Below, piece by piece: positions 44,872 to 60,046 of a stretch of DNA of 64,000 bases (its first letter is position 1; each line of letters opens with the position of its first letter). Location: the NCBI RefSeq assembly GCF_014647075.1, contig NZ_BMOM01000006.1, forward strand, positions 104,698-168,697, in the 5' to 3' direction. Under the pieces are notes generated by a model, which was not told where the DNA came from, did no database searches, and worked only from the letters and a program-made list of their open reading frames with translations. This DNA is from Deinococcus aerophilus (GTDB taxonomy: Bacteria > Deinococcota > Deinococci > Deinococcales > Deinococcaceae). The translations under genes were made by a program, and so were the position numbers.

Positions 44872-45884
44872 ACCTTCTCCACGTTGCTCTTGCCGAGCAG
44901 GCCGGTGGGTTTGAAGATCAGGATCAGTACGAGCACGAGGAAGGCGCCGATGCGCTGGTAGCTGGCGTCAATGGTGCCCAGGTTGGCGCTGCCCATCAGG
45001 TTGCCGAAGATGTTCATCACGCCGATCAGGTTCTGGATCACGCCCAGCAGCAGTCCGCCCAGCACGGCGCCGGGAATACTGCCGATGCCGCCCAGCACGG
45101 CCGCCGTGAAGGCGATGATGCCGGGATCAAAGCCGCTGTAGGCGTTGACCGTACCGAACTTCATCCCGAACAGCACGCCGCTGATGCCGCCCAGCGCTCC
45201 GCCGATCAGGAAGGTCGCGCTGATCATCAGGTTCGAGTCGATGCCCATCAGACCGGCCGTCACGCGGTCCTGCGCCACGGCGCGGATGGCCTTGCCCAGC
45301 CGCGTGCGGTTGACCACGTAGTTCAGCGCCGTCAGGCTGACCAGCGCCACGACCACCAGAATCACGTCCTTGAGCTGAACGTCCACGCCGATGGTCCGCA
45401 GGAAGTTGCCCAGCGGCGCGCAGCTGCTGCCCTCGGCGGCGCAGAACTTGTCGCTGAAGCCCGCAGGCAGCGTGTACGTCAGGTCGAAGCGGCCCTGCAG
45501 GCCCTCGATGACCCGCAGGACGTCTTGCAGGATCAGCGAGACGCCGATGGCCGTGATCAGCGGCACCAGCCGCGGCGCGTTGCGCAGGGGCCGGTAGGCC
45601 AGCCGCTCGATCAGCACGTTGAGCAGGCCCGAGACGATCATGGCGGCGACCAGGGCAAGCAGCAGCTTGAGGTATCCGTTGAGCTCCGAGTTCTGCAGGA
45701 CCCGGAACACCTCAAAGCCCACCACCGCCCCGGTGATGAAGACTTCCGAGTGCGCGAAGTTGATCAGCTGCAGCACGCCGTACACCATGGTGTAGCCCAG
45801 CGCGATGATGGCGTACACAAAACCCAGCACGAGACCGCCGACGATCACGTTCACGATAAACGGCAACAGGGTGGCAAGATCCAA
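44868..45884 (-). CDS. livH: Branched-chain amino acid ABC transporter permease LivH
   Basis: The product (338 aa) has about eight membrane helices and the family sequences YAIIALGYTMVYGVLQLINFAHSEVFI, RPLRNAPRLVPLITAIGVSLILQ and GGIGSIPGAVLGGLLLGV. Together with LivM it forms the channel. AGGAG lies 9 nt before the ATG. The binding-protein gene lies 252 nt upstream on the same strand. Confidence 0.95.
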   Translation of the reverse strand: MDLATLLPFIVNVIVGGLVLGFVYAIIALGYTMVYGVLQLINFAHSEVFITGAVVGFEVFRVLQNSELNGYLKLLLALVAAMIVSGLLNVLIERLAYRPLRNAPRLVPLITAIGVSLILQDVLRVIEGLQGRFDLTYTLPAGFSDKFCAAEGSSCAPLGNFLRTIGVDVQLKDVILVVVALVSLTALNYVVNRTRLGKAIRAVAQDRVTAGLMGIDSNLMISATFLIGGALGGISGVLFGMKFGTVNAYSGFDPGIIAFTAAVLGGIGSIPGAVLGGLLLGVIQNLIGVMNIFGNLMGSANLGTIDASYQRIGAFLVLVLILIFKPTGLLGKSNVEKV

Positions 45885-46136
45885 AGCAACCAGCTCCTTT
45901 CAAAAAACCCGACCCGTTGAGGTGCCGGTGCGGTACGGCCCCGCCGATGCGTGATCAACTCATCGCTCCGAACTCATCGCTGCGGGGCCGTGGACGATGG
46001 GGCGAAATGTGAAAAACCACCCCAGTTTACGCCCGGAAAGCGGGGGGATGACAGACCCGTCCTGTGGACACGGCGCGTTCCTAACAGAAGGGGGCCGAGC
46101 ACGCGGCCCGGCCCCACGACACTGCGGGGAAAACGC
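45885..46136 (-). promoter_or_regulatory. Intergenic with two hairpins between the binding-protein gene and livH
   Basis: GGGGCCG/CGGCCCC (46091-46097, 46109-46115) lies just past the binding-protein gene. A 9-bp stem CGGCCCCGC/GCGGGGCCG (45936-45944, 45982-45990) encloses two copies of AACTCATCGCT (45957-45967, 45971-45981). Partial termination here would give more binding protein than permease. Confidence 0.5.
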
Positions 46137-47294
<1,158 letters not shown>

Positions 47295-47361
47295 ATGTCC
47301 TCCAGATATAGATGCTCCGCAGGCCCTTGAAAGCCTGCGACGCTGTGGTTGCGATGGCTAG

Positions 47362-47390
47362 ATTCTAGAGATGAGTTTATGTGAAGTCAA
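47362..47390 (-). promoter_or_regulatory. Sigma-70 promoter of the liv binding-protein gene
   Basis: TTGACT (47385-47390) and TAGAAT (47362-47367) on the minus strand are 17 nt apart. The predicted leader is about 60 nt. Confidence 0.75.
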
Positions 47391-47588
47391 TGCGTCACTC
47401 ATCTGTGATTTGGAATAGATTCCCTCGGAGAGGGGCTTTCAACAAAAATAATTGCGCCGAACAGGTTTATTTGGGCAACAATTGTTCGGTGGAGTCGCCC
47501 AAGACCTTTCTGCGCCTCCTGTCTTAATGTCGGAGGGGAGTGGGTGGGGCAGGTTGCCGGTGTGGCGGGCGCCCGCGTTGCCCCCGTC
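47391..47588. other. AT-rich intergenic between glnA and the liv cluster
   Basis: No gene is seen. It holds CCGAACA...TGTTCGG (47457-47463, 47483-47489), the palindrome AACAATTGTT (47477-47486), and GCGGGCGCCCGC (47565-47576) close to the glnA stop, a possible terminator. Confidence 0.4.
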
Positions 47589-48944
47589 TCAGATCAGGTC
47601 CAGATAGCGCTCGAGTTCCCAGGCATGGACGGCGGCGCTGTACTCACGCCACTCGGCGCGTTTGGCGGCCATGAAATGATCCATGACGTGTTCGCCCAGC
47701 GCCTGCCGGAGCACATCGTCCTTGCCCAGCTCGTCAATGGCCTCGCGCAGGTCGGTGGGCAGTTCCTTGACGCGGTGGTGGCGTTTTTCGCGCACGGTCA
47801 TCTTGAAGATGTTGCGGGCGATGGCGGGCGGGGGTTCCAGTCCACGCTCGATACCGTCCAGCCCGGCAGCGAGCATGGTGGCCAGGGCCAGGTAGGGGTT
47901 GCAGCTCGGATCGGGCATGCGCAACTCGGCGCGCGTGGAATTGCCGCGTTTGGCCGGAATGCGGATCAGGGCGCTGCGGTTGCTGGTGCTCCAGGCGATG
48001 TTCACCGGGGCTTCAAAGCCGGGCACCAGGCGCTTGTAGCTGTTCACCAGCGGATTGGTGATGGCGGCCATGCCCTCGGCGTGGTCCAGCAGACCGGCGA
48101 TGAAGCCCTCGGCGGTTTTCGAGAGGCCGTATTCGCCGTCCGGGTCGGCAAAGGCGTTCTGACCACCCTTGAACAGGCTGAGGTGACAGTGCATTCCGCT
48201 GCCGTTGACGCCCGGAATGGGCTTGGGAAGAAAGCTGGCGAGCAGCCCGTATTCCAGCGCCACCCGCTTGACCACGAACTTGAAGGTGGCAATGCGGTCT
48301 GCCGTTTCCAGGGCCGGGGCGTAGCGGAAGTCAATCTCGTGCTGGCCGGGAGCCACCTCGTGGTGGGCGGCCTCGATCTCGAAGCCCATCTCGACGAGCT
48401 TGTTGGCAATCTCGCGCCGGATGCGTTCGCCCTTGTCGATGGGAGCAAGATCGAAATAGCCGGCCTTGTCGTGGGTAACGGTGCTGCCCAGGCCGGCGGG
48501 GGTGCGCTCGAACAGGAAGAATTCCGGTTCGGTGCCCACGAACATTTCAAAGCCGAGCGCGCGTGCGCGGTCCACCTGGCGCTGCAACACCAGACGAGGA
48601 TCACCCTCGAACGGTGTGCCGTCGGGCAGCGTCACGTCACAGATCAGCCGCGCCACCGCGCCGCGCTCGCCCTCCTCACGGGAAAACGGCGGGTAGATCA
48701 GGAAGGTGCCCAGATCCGGGCGCAGCAGCATGTCGGATTCCTCCACCCGCGTGAAGCCCTCCACGGCGCTGCCGTCAAAGGTCACGTCGCCGTTCAGGGC
48801 CTTCTCGAACTGCGACCGGGGCACTTCCACATTCTTGGTGGTGCCCAGGATATCGGTGAACTGAAGGCGCAGGAATTTAACTTCCGCCGCGTGCAGACGC
48901 GCGAGAATCTCGGTGGAATCAGGGATGGGTGGGGCAGGCGTCAT
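47589..48944 (-). CDS. glnA: Glutamine synthetase type I (GSI-alpha)
   Basis: The enzyme (451 aa) makes glutamine from glutamate, ammonia and ATP. It has the N-terminal beta-grasp with DILGTTKNVEVP, FDGSAVEGF, the metal and nucleotide region FFLFERTP, ANKLVEMGFEIEAAHHEVAPGQHEIDFRYA, NGSGMHCHLSL, and RIPAKRGNSTRAELRMPDPSCNPYLALA. The length and lack of an adenylylation-site NLYDLP motif indicate the alpha subtype, controlled by feedback rather than adenylylation. GGAGGTA precedes the ATG. Confidence 0.95.
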   Translation of the reverse strand: MTPAPPIPDSTEILARLHAAEVKFLRLQFTDILGTTKNVEVPRSQFEKALNGDVTFDGSAVEGFTRVEESDMLLRPDLGTFLIYPPFSREEGERGAVARLICDVTLPDGTPFEGDPRLVLQRQVDRARALGFEMFVGTEPEFFLFERTPAGLGSTVTHDKAGYFDLAPIDKGERIRREIANKLVEMGFEIEAAHHEVAPGQHEIDFRYAPALETADRIATFKFVVKRVALEYGLLASFLPKPIPGVNGSGMHCHLSLFKGGQNAFADPDGEYGLSKTAEGFIAGLLDHAEGMAAITNPLVNSYKRLVPGFEAPVNIAWSTSNRSALIRIPAKRGNSTRAELRMPDPSCNPYLALATMLAAGLDGIERGLEPPPAIARNIFKMTVREKRHHRVKELPTDLREAIDELGKDDVLRQALGEHVMDHFMAAKRAEWREYSAAVHAWELERYLDLI

Positions 48945-49331
48945 AGGGGGGTACCTCCGGCACAGATGGCTGGTTCACAGAATACCGACGGGGACCTGAT
49001 GGACCCGGGCCGTCCCGACGGATACAGGGGCGGAGATGGAAACGCCCCAGACCGCCTGGGGTTGCCGGTGATCAGGGACTCCGCGGCTGTGCAATTTGTT
49101 TATCAGATTCTGAGCCACCGCAGCCCATAGCACTGACAGATTGCAGAATTAAGCAAATATCTCGGGCAATCTGGCCTTTCCATAAGCGACTTGTTCAGAG
49201 AAGTGCGTTGACCCGTGCCGGCACCCCCCCTATACTCGCCCGTGATGACAGGCGCGCGGTGGAACAGGAAAGGCCGGGATGCGACCAGGCCTCCTGTCCG
49301 CCGCGCGGCAGCCTGCACCAAGGGGAGCGAC
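48945..49331. promoter_or_regulatory. Divergent control region between the two glutamine synthetase genes
   Basis: CAGATTGC (49137-49144) and GCAATCTG (49166-49173) form a perfect 8-bp inverted repeat with a 21-nt spacer. Related half-sites GCAATTTG (about 49091) and CAGATTCT (about 49104) lie nearby. TATTCT (minus, 48979-48984) is a possible glnA -10 box. Confidence 0.5.
49208..49236 (+). promoter_or_regulatory. Sigma-70 promoter of the GSIII gene
   Basis: TTGACC (49208-49213) and TATACT (49231-49236) are 17 nt apart. The predicted leader is about 90 nt. Confidence 0.8.
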
Positions 49332-51491
<2,160 letters not shown>

Positions 51492-51540
51492 GGTCTAGCG
51501 CCGGCCCGGTTGCCCGGAGGGGCCAGGACCGTGTGCTGCC

Positions 51541-51587
51541 AGGGAGTCAGAGAGCCGTCCGTTGCGGATGAACCTCTCTGACTCCTT
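51541..51587 (+). terminator. Terminator after the GSIII gene
   Basis: A 12-bp perfect stem (GGAGTCAGAGAG at 51543-51554 with 51574-51585), extendable by two pairs, has a 19-nt loop. There is no T-run. Confidence 0.65.
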
Positions 51588-51669
51588 ACTGTCTTGCGTT
51601 GCCTCGCGCTTCTGGAACCGGGGGGGCATTTCGGGCCATGGTCTCTATTCCTGGGCCGCGCCGTGCGGA

Positions 51670-51675
51670 TACACT
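51670..51675 (+). promoter_or_regulatory. Leaderless -10 box of the AAC(3)-like gene
   Basis: TACACT ends 7 nt before an in-frame GTG at 51683, which therefore is the likely first codon. Confidence 0.5.
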
Positions 51676-51682
51676 GGGGGCT

Positions 51683-52492
51683 GTGCTGAACCTGCTGCGA
51701 AAGCCTGCTGTAACGTCCGCCGAACTCGAAGGCGGGCTGGCGCAACTGGGTCTGGACGGCACGCAGCACATGATCGTCCACGCCAGCCTCAAGTCCTTTG
51801 GCACGCTGGACGGTGGAGCCAGGGCCCTGGTGGACACCATGCAGCGCCGCGCGGCCACGCTGGTTGCGCCGGCCTTTACCTACAACACCCTGCTGGGCCG
51901 GCCCGGCAGCGTGGTCCACTCGCGCTTTCACCGTGACTCGCGGGTCAGCCGCGACATCGGGCGGGTCTCGCAGGAACTCGTGGACCGCGCCGACGCCCTG
52001 CGCTCCTTTCATCCGACCCTGAGCTTCATTGCGCTGGGGGAGGAAGCCGCGCGCATCACCGCCGCGCAGTCGCTGTCCAGCCCGTACCAGCCCATTGGGG
52101 CTCTGTATGACCTGGACGGCTATGCCCTGCTCATGGGTGTGGACTTCGGCAGCAACACCAGCGTCCACTACGGTGAGCATCTGGCGGGCATGCCGCTGCT
52201 GACACGTTATGTCCCGCTGGACGGTCAGGTGTTGCCCACGGCCTTTCCCAACTGCTCGGCCGATTTTGACCGCCTGCTGCCCGAGCTGGAGTTTCTGGGG
52301 CGCTCGGTGCGGGTGGGGGGCTCCACCCTGCGGCTGTACCGCGTCCGGGATCTGGTGGACCGCACCGTAGACCTGCTGCGCCGCAACCCCGAGGCATTGC
52401 TGTGTCAGTTCCGGGGCTGCCGCTGTCAGGAGGTGCGCCAGATCGTCCGGCGCGACGGGCTGCGGCCCCGGACCCACACTGGCCTCCTGTGA
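51683..52492 (+). CDS. AAC(3)-family N-acetyltransferase
   Basis: The product is 269 aa from GTG 51683; upstream in-frame ATGs at 51599 and 51638 precede the promoter box. The family pattern is clear: MIVHASLKSFG, GARALVDTMQRRAATLVAPAFTY, HPTLSFIALG, PIGALYDLDGYALLMGVDFGSNTSVHYGEH. Members include aminoglycoside 3-N-acetyltransferases and many chromosomal enzymes of unknown substrate. The C-terminus carries a cysteine cluster (CQFRGCRC). Resistance cannot be assumed. Confidence 0.85.
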   Translation: MLNLLRKPAVTSAELEGGLAQLGLDGTQHMIVHASLKSFGTLDGGARALVDTMQRRAATLVAPAFTYNTLLGRPGSVVHSRFHRDSRVSRDIGRVSQELVDRADALRSFHPTLSFIALGEEAARITAAQSLSSPYQPIGALYDLDGYALLMGVDFGSNTSVHYGEHLAGMPLLTRYVPLDGQVLPTAFPNCSADFDRLLPELEFLGRSVRVGGSTLRLYRVRDLVDRTVDLLRRNPEALLCQFRGCRCQEVRQIVRRDGLRPRTHTGLL

Positions 52493-52573
52493 GCTGTGAG
52501 CGCTCAGGGCTGAGGCCCCGCCTGACATTGCACCGAGGTCGGGGGCAAGAGGAACGGACCTGGCAGGCCGGGT

Positions 52574-53545
52574 TCAGGCCCGTTTTTCGCTGCTGTGGCC
52601 CGGCCTGATCCTCAGCTCCGGCCGGACATGGTGTGCGGCGTGGTTGGCAGCCACTGCCGCCTGGGCAAAGGCCAGCGAGATCAGCTTGAAGTCGGTGCTC
52701 GACTGAGCCATGTCCCCCACCGCATACACCCCCTCCAGCGCCGTGCGCCCACCGGGGCCGTCCGGTACGTAGTCCCCCTGCCAGTTCAGGGGCCAGCTCT
52801 GAACGGGGGAGAGGTCGGGCAGGTAACCGTTGAGCACGAGAATGGTGTCGGCCTCGACGTTCTGTTCGTGTCCGTCGACCTCCAACTCCGCGCCCCATTC
52901 GGTAAGTCGCCGCAGGGTGGCGGGGGCCCACACCGTCAGCTGTCCCTGTGTCTGCATACCTTCCAGCCGGGCCAGCGCGTCCGGGTCACCCCGGAACCCG
53001 GCGCGGCGGTGCGTCAGGGTGACCCGCGCTCCCGCCGCCGTGAGTTCCAGCGCGGCCCGCGTGGCCTGCGGCACGCCTCCCACGACCAGAACCCGTCGCC
53101 CGTGCAGCGTGTCGGGGTCGGGCAGGTCGGTGCGTACGTCCGGGTGAAGGTCAGCGCCTGGAACCCGCGCCTCACGGGGCCGCAGCGCTCCCAGGCCCGC
53201 CGCCAGAATCACCGCGCCCGCCGTGAACACCCCCGAGGTCGTGCCCACCTGCCAGCCGTCGCCCACACGCTCCAGCGTCCGGGCCAGGGTATGGACACGC
53301 AGGTCGACATCCAGCCCGTCCAGTTGCCGCTGCAGGTGCGTGACCACTTCCGCCGCCCGCGTGGCGGGCAGGCCGGGCACGTCGTAGACCCGCTTGTCGG
53401 GATACAGCGCGGCCAGTTGCCCGCCGATCTCCCCGCGCGCCTCCAGCACCCGGACCGACAGTCCGCGCCAGCCCGCATAGAAGGCGGCGTGCAACCCCGC
53501 CGGGCCACCGCCGATCACCAGAATGTCTGTATGTGGGGCCTGCAT
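52574..53545 (-). CDS. Ferredoxin/flavodoxin-NADP reductase, thioredoxin reductase-like type
   Basis: The product is 323 aa. FAD site GGGPAGLHAAFYAGWRG, EARGEIGGQLAALYPDKRVYDVPGLP and C-terminal GVYAVGDMAQ; the second nucleotide site is VVGGVPQATRAAL. The CXXC of thioredoxin reductase is absent, which places it with YumC-type reductases. The start at ATG 53545 is fixed by CATACT (53553-53558) 7 nt upstream, so it is leaderless; the longer open frame runs into the neighbouring gene. Confidence 0.9.
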   Translation of the reverse strand: MQAPHTDILVIGGGPAGLHAAFYAGWRGLSVRVLEARGEIGGQLAALYPDKRVYDVPGLPATRAAEVVTHLQRQLDGLDVDLRVHTLARTLERVGDGWQVGTTSGVFTAGAVILAAGLGALRPREARVPGADLHPDVRTDLPDPDTLHGRRVLVVGGVPQATRAALELTAAGARVTLTHRRAGFRGDPDALARLEGMQTQGQLTVWAPATLRRLTEWGAELEVDGHEQNVEADTILVLNGYLPDLSPVQSWPLNWQGDYVPDGPGGRTALEGVYAVGDMAQSSTDFKLISLAFAQAAVAANHAAHHVRPELRIRPGHSSEKRA

Positions 53546-53612
53546 GACCTGAAGTATGGCAAGGTCACGGGCAGGCCGTCCTACCGGAGCGATTTCTGAT
53601 TGAATTCCCAGC

Positions 53613-54980
<1,368 letters not shown>

Positions 54981-55322
54981 GGCCGGAAGTGTAGAGTCCG
55001 GCCGGCGCGAAAACCATGAAAAGGCTGAACGGAAGAGAAGAGCCCTCGCTGGAACTTCAGGCCAGGCAGCGGTTCCAGACGTCCGGCGTGGTCTGGAGGT
55101 TCGGGGCGCTTGTCATCAGCCTCGGGCCACAAGCGCTCCTGCTGTGAAAGGGAGCTCCATCACCAAAGAACCTGGCGTTCGCAAGGCTAATGTCCAGTAA
55201 ATCAGGACGCAGCGGCGAACTGTCAGATTTCGGGGGGGCGGGTGCTTGCCAGCCGGGAACACGTCATGATAGCTTTACGTTTGGCTTGTATCAGGCCTGG
55301 AGGTTGCGTGGCGAGACGAAGA
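54981..55322. other. Intergenic before infA
   Basis: No gene is supported. It should hold the alpha-operon promoter, but I could not fix one; TTGCCA near 55248 followed by ATAGCT is only a weak candidate. Confidence 0.3.
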
Positions 55323-55565
55323 ATGCCGGAACAGCGGGAAAAGAAGAAGAAGGAAGAGTCGGATACCGTACGGGCCGAAGGCGTCGTGGAAGAGGCGTTG
55401 CCCAACACGACCTTCCGGGTCAAACTCGATACGGGGCACGATATTCTGGCTTACATCAGCGGGAAGATGCGGATTCACTACATCCGTATCCTGCCAGGTG
55501 ACCGCGTGGTTCTGGAAATCAGCCCGTACGACACGTCGCGCGGGCGCATCGTCTACCGCCGCTGA
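55323..55565 (+). CDS. infA: Translation initiation factor IF-1
   Basis: IF-1 (80 aa from ATG 55323) is an S1/OB-fold factor that blocks the ribosomal A site during initiation. The conserved core is [61 protein letters not shown] at 55308, 4 nt after GGAGG, would add five residues (VARRR) and could be the true start. The N-terminus is lysine-rich and longer than in most bacteria. Confidence 0.94.
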   Translation: MPEQREKKKKEESDTVRAEGVVEEALPNTTFRVKLDTGHDILAYISGKMRIHYIRILPGDRVVLEISPYDTSRGRIVYRR

Positions 55566-55795
<230 letters not shown>

Positions 55796-55796
55796 T

Positions 55797-56177
55797 ATGG
55801 CGCGTATTGCCGGCGTTGACCTGCCCCGCGAAAAGCGCATCGAGATTGCGCTGACCTACATCTACGGCATTGGCCTGACCCGCAGCAAGGAAATCCTGGA
55901 GCGCACCGGCATCAACCCCGACACGCGCGTCAAGAGCCTGAGCGAGGCCGACCAGTCCACCCTGCGTGAAGCCGTCGAGAAGACCTACAAGGTCGAGGGC
56001 GACCTGCGCAGTGAAGTGGGCCAGAACATCAAGCGTCTGATGGACATCGGCGCTTACCGTGGCCTGCGTCACCGCCGCGGCCTGCCCGTGCGCGGCCAGC
56101 GCACCAAGACCAACGCCCGGACCCGCAAGGGACCGCGCAAGACCGTCGCCGGCAAGAAAAAGGCCGCGAGGAAGTAA
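55797..56177 (+). CDS. rpsM: 30S ribosomal protein S13
   Basis: The product is 126 aa. It has [30 protein letters not shown]-type helix-two-turn-helix region, and the C-terminal [24 protein letters not shown] that contacts tRNA and the subunit head. It begins 1 nt after the rpmJ stop. Confidence 0.97.
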   Translation: MARIAGVDLPREKRIEIALTYIYGIGLTRSKEILERTGINPDTRVKSLSEADQSTLREAVEKTYKVEGDLRSEVGQNIKRLMDIGAYRGLRHRRGLPVRGQRTKTNARTRKGPRKTVAGKKKAARK

Positions 56178-56180
56178 GCC

Positions 56181-56576
<396 letters not shown>

Positions 56577-56740
56577 GCGCGGGCTTTAGCGCCACTTCGC
56601 GCGCGCCCACCTGTCCCGCCGCCGCTGCCTCCTGTCTGGAGGCTGAAGCTGCAACCACCAGCAATGGCGGCGGGCTGCCAGAGGGCCGCAGACCCGGCTG
56701 ACCCCATGAAGGGGGAGCGCCGTACCGAGGAGATCAAGAA
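56577..56740 (+). promoter_or_regulatory. Folded leader between rpsK and rpsD
   Basis: CCCGCCGCC (56615-56623) pairs with GGCGGCGGG (56666-56674), enclosing a GCCTCC/GGAGGC hairpin (56627-56643). The GAGGAG ribosome site is further downstream, just before the ATG. The position suits S4 autoregulation of rpsD. Confidence 0.5.
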
Positions 56741-57361
<621 letters not shown>

Positions 57362-57362
57362 C

Positions 57363-58380
<1,018 letters not shown>

Positions 58381-58434
58381 GCCACTTTCCGGCCCCCGTT
58401 TTTCAAAGGGGCCGCGTTTTCAAGGAGAATCCTC

Positions 58435-58785
58435 ATGCGTCACGGTAAAGCCGGTCGCAAGCTCAACCGCAACAGCAGCGCCCGCACCGCCCTGGCCCGT
58501 GCCCAGGCGACGGCGCTGCTGCGCGAGGGCCGCATCCAGACGACCCTCACGAAGGCCAAAGAGCTGCGTCCTTACGTCGAGAAACTGATCACCACCGCCA
58601 AGGGCGGCGACCTGCACGCCCGCCGTCTGGTGGCCCGCGACATCCACGACAACGACGTTGTCCGCAAGATGATGGATGAAGTGGCCCCCAAGTACGCCGA
58701 GCGTCCCGGCGGCTACACCCGCATCCTGCGCATCGGCACCCGCCGCGGCGACGGTGTGACGATGGCCCTGATCGAACTGGTCTGA
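58435..58785 (+). CDS. rplQ: 50S ribosomal protein L17
   Basis: The product (116 aa) begins [20 protein letters not shown], with the family region [26 protein letters not shown] and [23 protein letters not shown] precedes the ATG. It closes the alpha-operon segment and is followed by a terminator. Confidence 0.97.
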   Translation: MRHGKAGRKLNRNSSARTALARAQATALLREGRIQTTLTKAKELRPYVEKLITTAKGGDLHARRLVARDIHDNDVVRKMMDEVAPKYAERPGGYTRILRIGTRRGDGVTMALIELV

Positions 58786-58801
58786 TCTCAGACCTGTTGT
58801 G

Positions 58802-58835
58802 AAAACCCCCCGCCCTGTGCGGGGGTTTTGCTTTT
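58802..58835 (+). terminator. Terminator of the alpha operon
   Basis: AAAACCCCC (58802-58810) pairs with GGGGGTTTT (58821-58829), followed by GCTTTT. Confidence 0.85.
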
Positions 58836-58905
58836 GGAGCGGGTGGGGTCGCTGTCGGGCAGACCCAGGAGATGTCTAAGCTCACGGTCGCTCTGCTGTC
58901 CCTGC

Positions 58906-58911
58906 TACCCT
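58906..58911 (+). promoter_or_regulatory. Leaderless -10 box of the RBBP9-like hydrolase
   Basis: TACCCT ends 6 nt before the ATG at 58918. Confidence 0.4.
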
Positions 58912-58917
58912 GCCCCC

Positions 58918-59490
58918 ATGACCCCCACCCTGATCATCGTGCCCGGCCTGGGCGACAGCGGCCCGCAGCACTGGCAGACGCTGTGGCAGCACAAATTCGG
59001 CGCGGCGCGTGTGCGGCAGGATGACCCGGACCGGCCCGAGGTCGCGGCGTGGTCCGACCGCCTACAAACCGTGGTGGAGGCGACTCCCGGCGACCTGGTG
59101 CTCGTGGGGCATTCCTGCGGCGTGCTGAACATCGTTCACTGGGCGGCGCGGACCGGCGGACATGAACGGGTGCGTGGAGCGCTGCTCGTGTCCCCGACCG
59201 ACCCGGAGCAGCCCGACATGCCTCAGCTGGCCCCGGCGGTGTGCGCGCTGGCTCCAGTGCCCCTGCGCCCGCTGCCCTTTCCGGCGCTGGTGGTTGCCAG
59301 CGAGAATGATCCCTACGCCCGCTACGAACGGGCCGAGACTTTCGCCGCTGCCTGGGAAGCCGAACTCGTCTCGGCCGGCGAGGTCGGGCACATCAATATT
59401 GCCAGCGGACACGGCGACTGGCCCGACGGTGAGGTGCTGCTGGGTGAGGCCCTGCACGCCTGGACCCCCCCGGACATCGTGCGCTTCTAG
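58918..59490 (+). CDS. RBBP9/YdeN-family alpha/beta hydrolase
   Basis: The product is 190 aa. The family start TLIIVPGLGDSGPQHWQTLWQ, nucleophile elbow GHSCG, acid in ASENDPYA and His in GHINIASGHGDWPDG are all present, so it should be an active serine hydrolase. The substrate is unknown. An upstream in-frame ATG at 58828 precedes the promoter box. Confidence 0.87.
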   Translation: MTPTLIIVPGLGDSGPQHWQTLWQHKFGAARVRQDDPDRPEVAAWSDRLQTVVEATPGDLVLVGHSCGVLNIVHWAARTGGHERVRGALLVSPTDPEQPDMPQLAPAVCALAPVPLRPLPFPALVVASENDPYARYERAETFAAAWEAELVSAGEVGHINIASGHGDWPDGEVLLGEALHAWTPPDIVRF

Positions 59491-59505
59491 CACGACCTAC
59501 AGGAA

Positions 59506-59533
59506 GGGCCACCCACGTCCAATCGGGTGGCCC
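59506..59533. terminator. Bidirectional terminator between the hydrolase and trxA
   Basis: A 9-bp perfect stem GGGCCACCC/GGGTGGCCC has a 10-nt loop and lies between convergent genes. Confidence 0.7.
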
Positions 59534-59558
59534 AAACTGAATGGGGAAGAGGGGAGCT

Positions 59559-59918
59559 TTAGTTGGCGCTGACGGCGCTGCCGTTATCGGCGGCGGACGC
59601 CGCGCCGGCGTACTTGTCGAGCAGGGTTTCAAAGGCACGCTTGGGCTGTGCGCCCACCACGCCCTCTACCGGCTGGCCGTCCTTGAACAGGATCAGCGTG
59701 GGAATGCTCATCACGCGGTACTGGCCCTGCGTCACGGGGTTCTCGTCTACGTTGACCTTGCCGATCTTGACGCGGCCCTCGTACTGTCCGGCGAGTTCCT
59801 CGATCACGGGCGCAATGATGCGGCAGGGTCCGCACCACGGAGCCCAGAAGTCCACCAGCGTCAGGCCGGTGCTGATCTCGTCGTTAAAGTTGGTGTCGGT
59901 CAGTTCCAGAGGCTTCAT
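59559..59918 (-). CDS. trxA: Thioredoxin
   Basis: The product (119 aa) is a cytoplasmic disulfide reductase. It has the active site FWAPWCGPCRIIAPV and cis-Pro in VMSIPTLILF, followed by an alanine/serine-rich tail of about 15 residues that standard thioredoxins lack. ATG 59918 is chosen because TATAGT lies 7 nt upstream (leaderless); the open frame starts 48 nt earlier. It could feed electrons to CcdA. Confidence 0.94.
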   Translation of the reverse strand: MKPLELTDTNFNDEISTGLTLVDFWAPWCGPCRIIAPVIEELAGQYEGRVKIGKVNVDENPVTQGQYRVMSIPTLILFKDGQPVEGVVGAQPKRAFETLLDKYAGAASAADNGSAVSAN

Positions 59919-59925
59919 GTCCAGA

Positions 59926-59931
59926 ACTATA
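59926..59931 (-). promoter_or_regulatory. Leaderless -10 box of trxA
   Basis: TATAGT on the minus strand ends 7 nt before the ATG at 59918. Confidence 0.65.
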
Positions 59932-60046
59932 CGCCTCGTCCCGCCGGGGGTAGATATGCCGCGCATGGGCAGGGGCTAACGCGTCATTCATTCGTGGTGG
60001 CCTGCGTTTCAATCGTGTGGCCGCAGTGTGGGAGTAGGGTGGGGGC

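Noticed and set aside
51599..51682. N-terminal extension of the AAC(3)-like protein
   Set aside because: It lies mostly upstream of the TACACT box and contains no family sequence.
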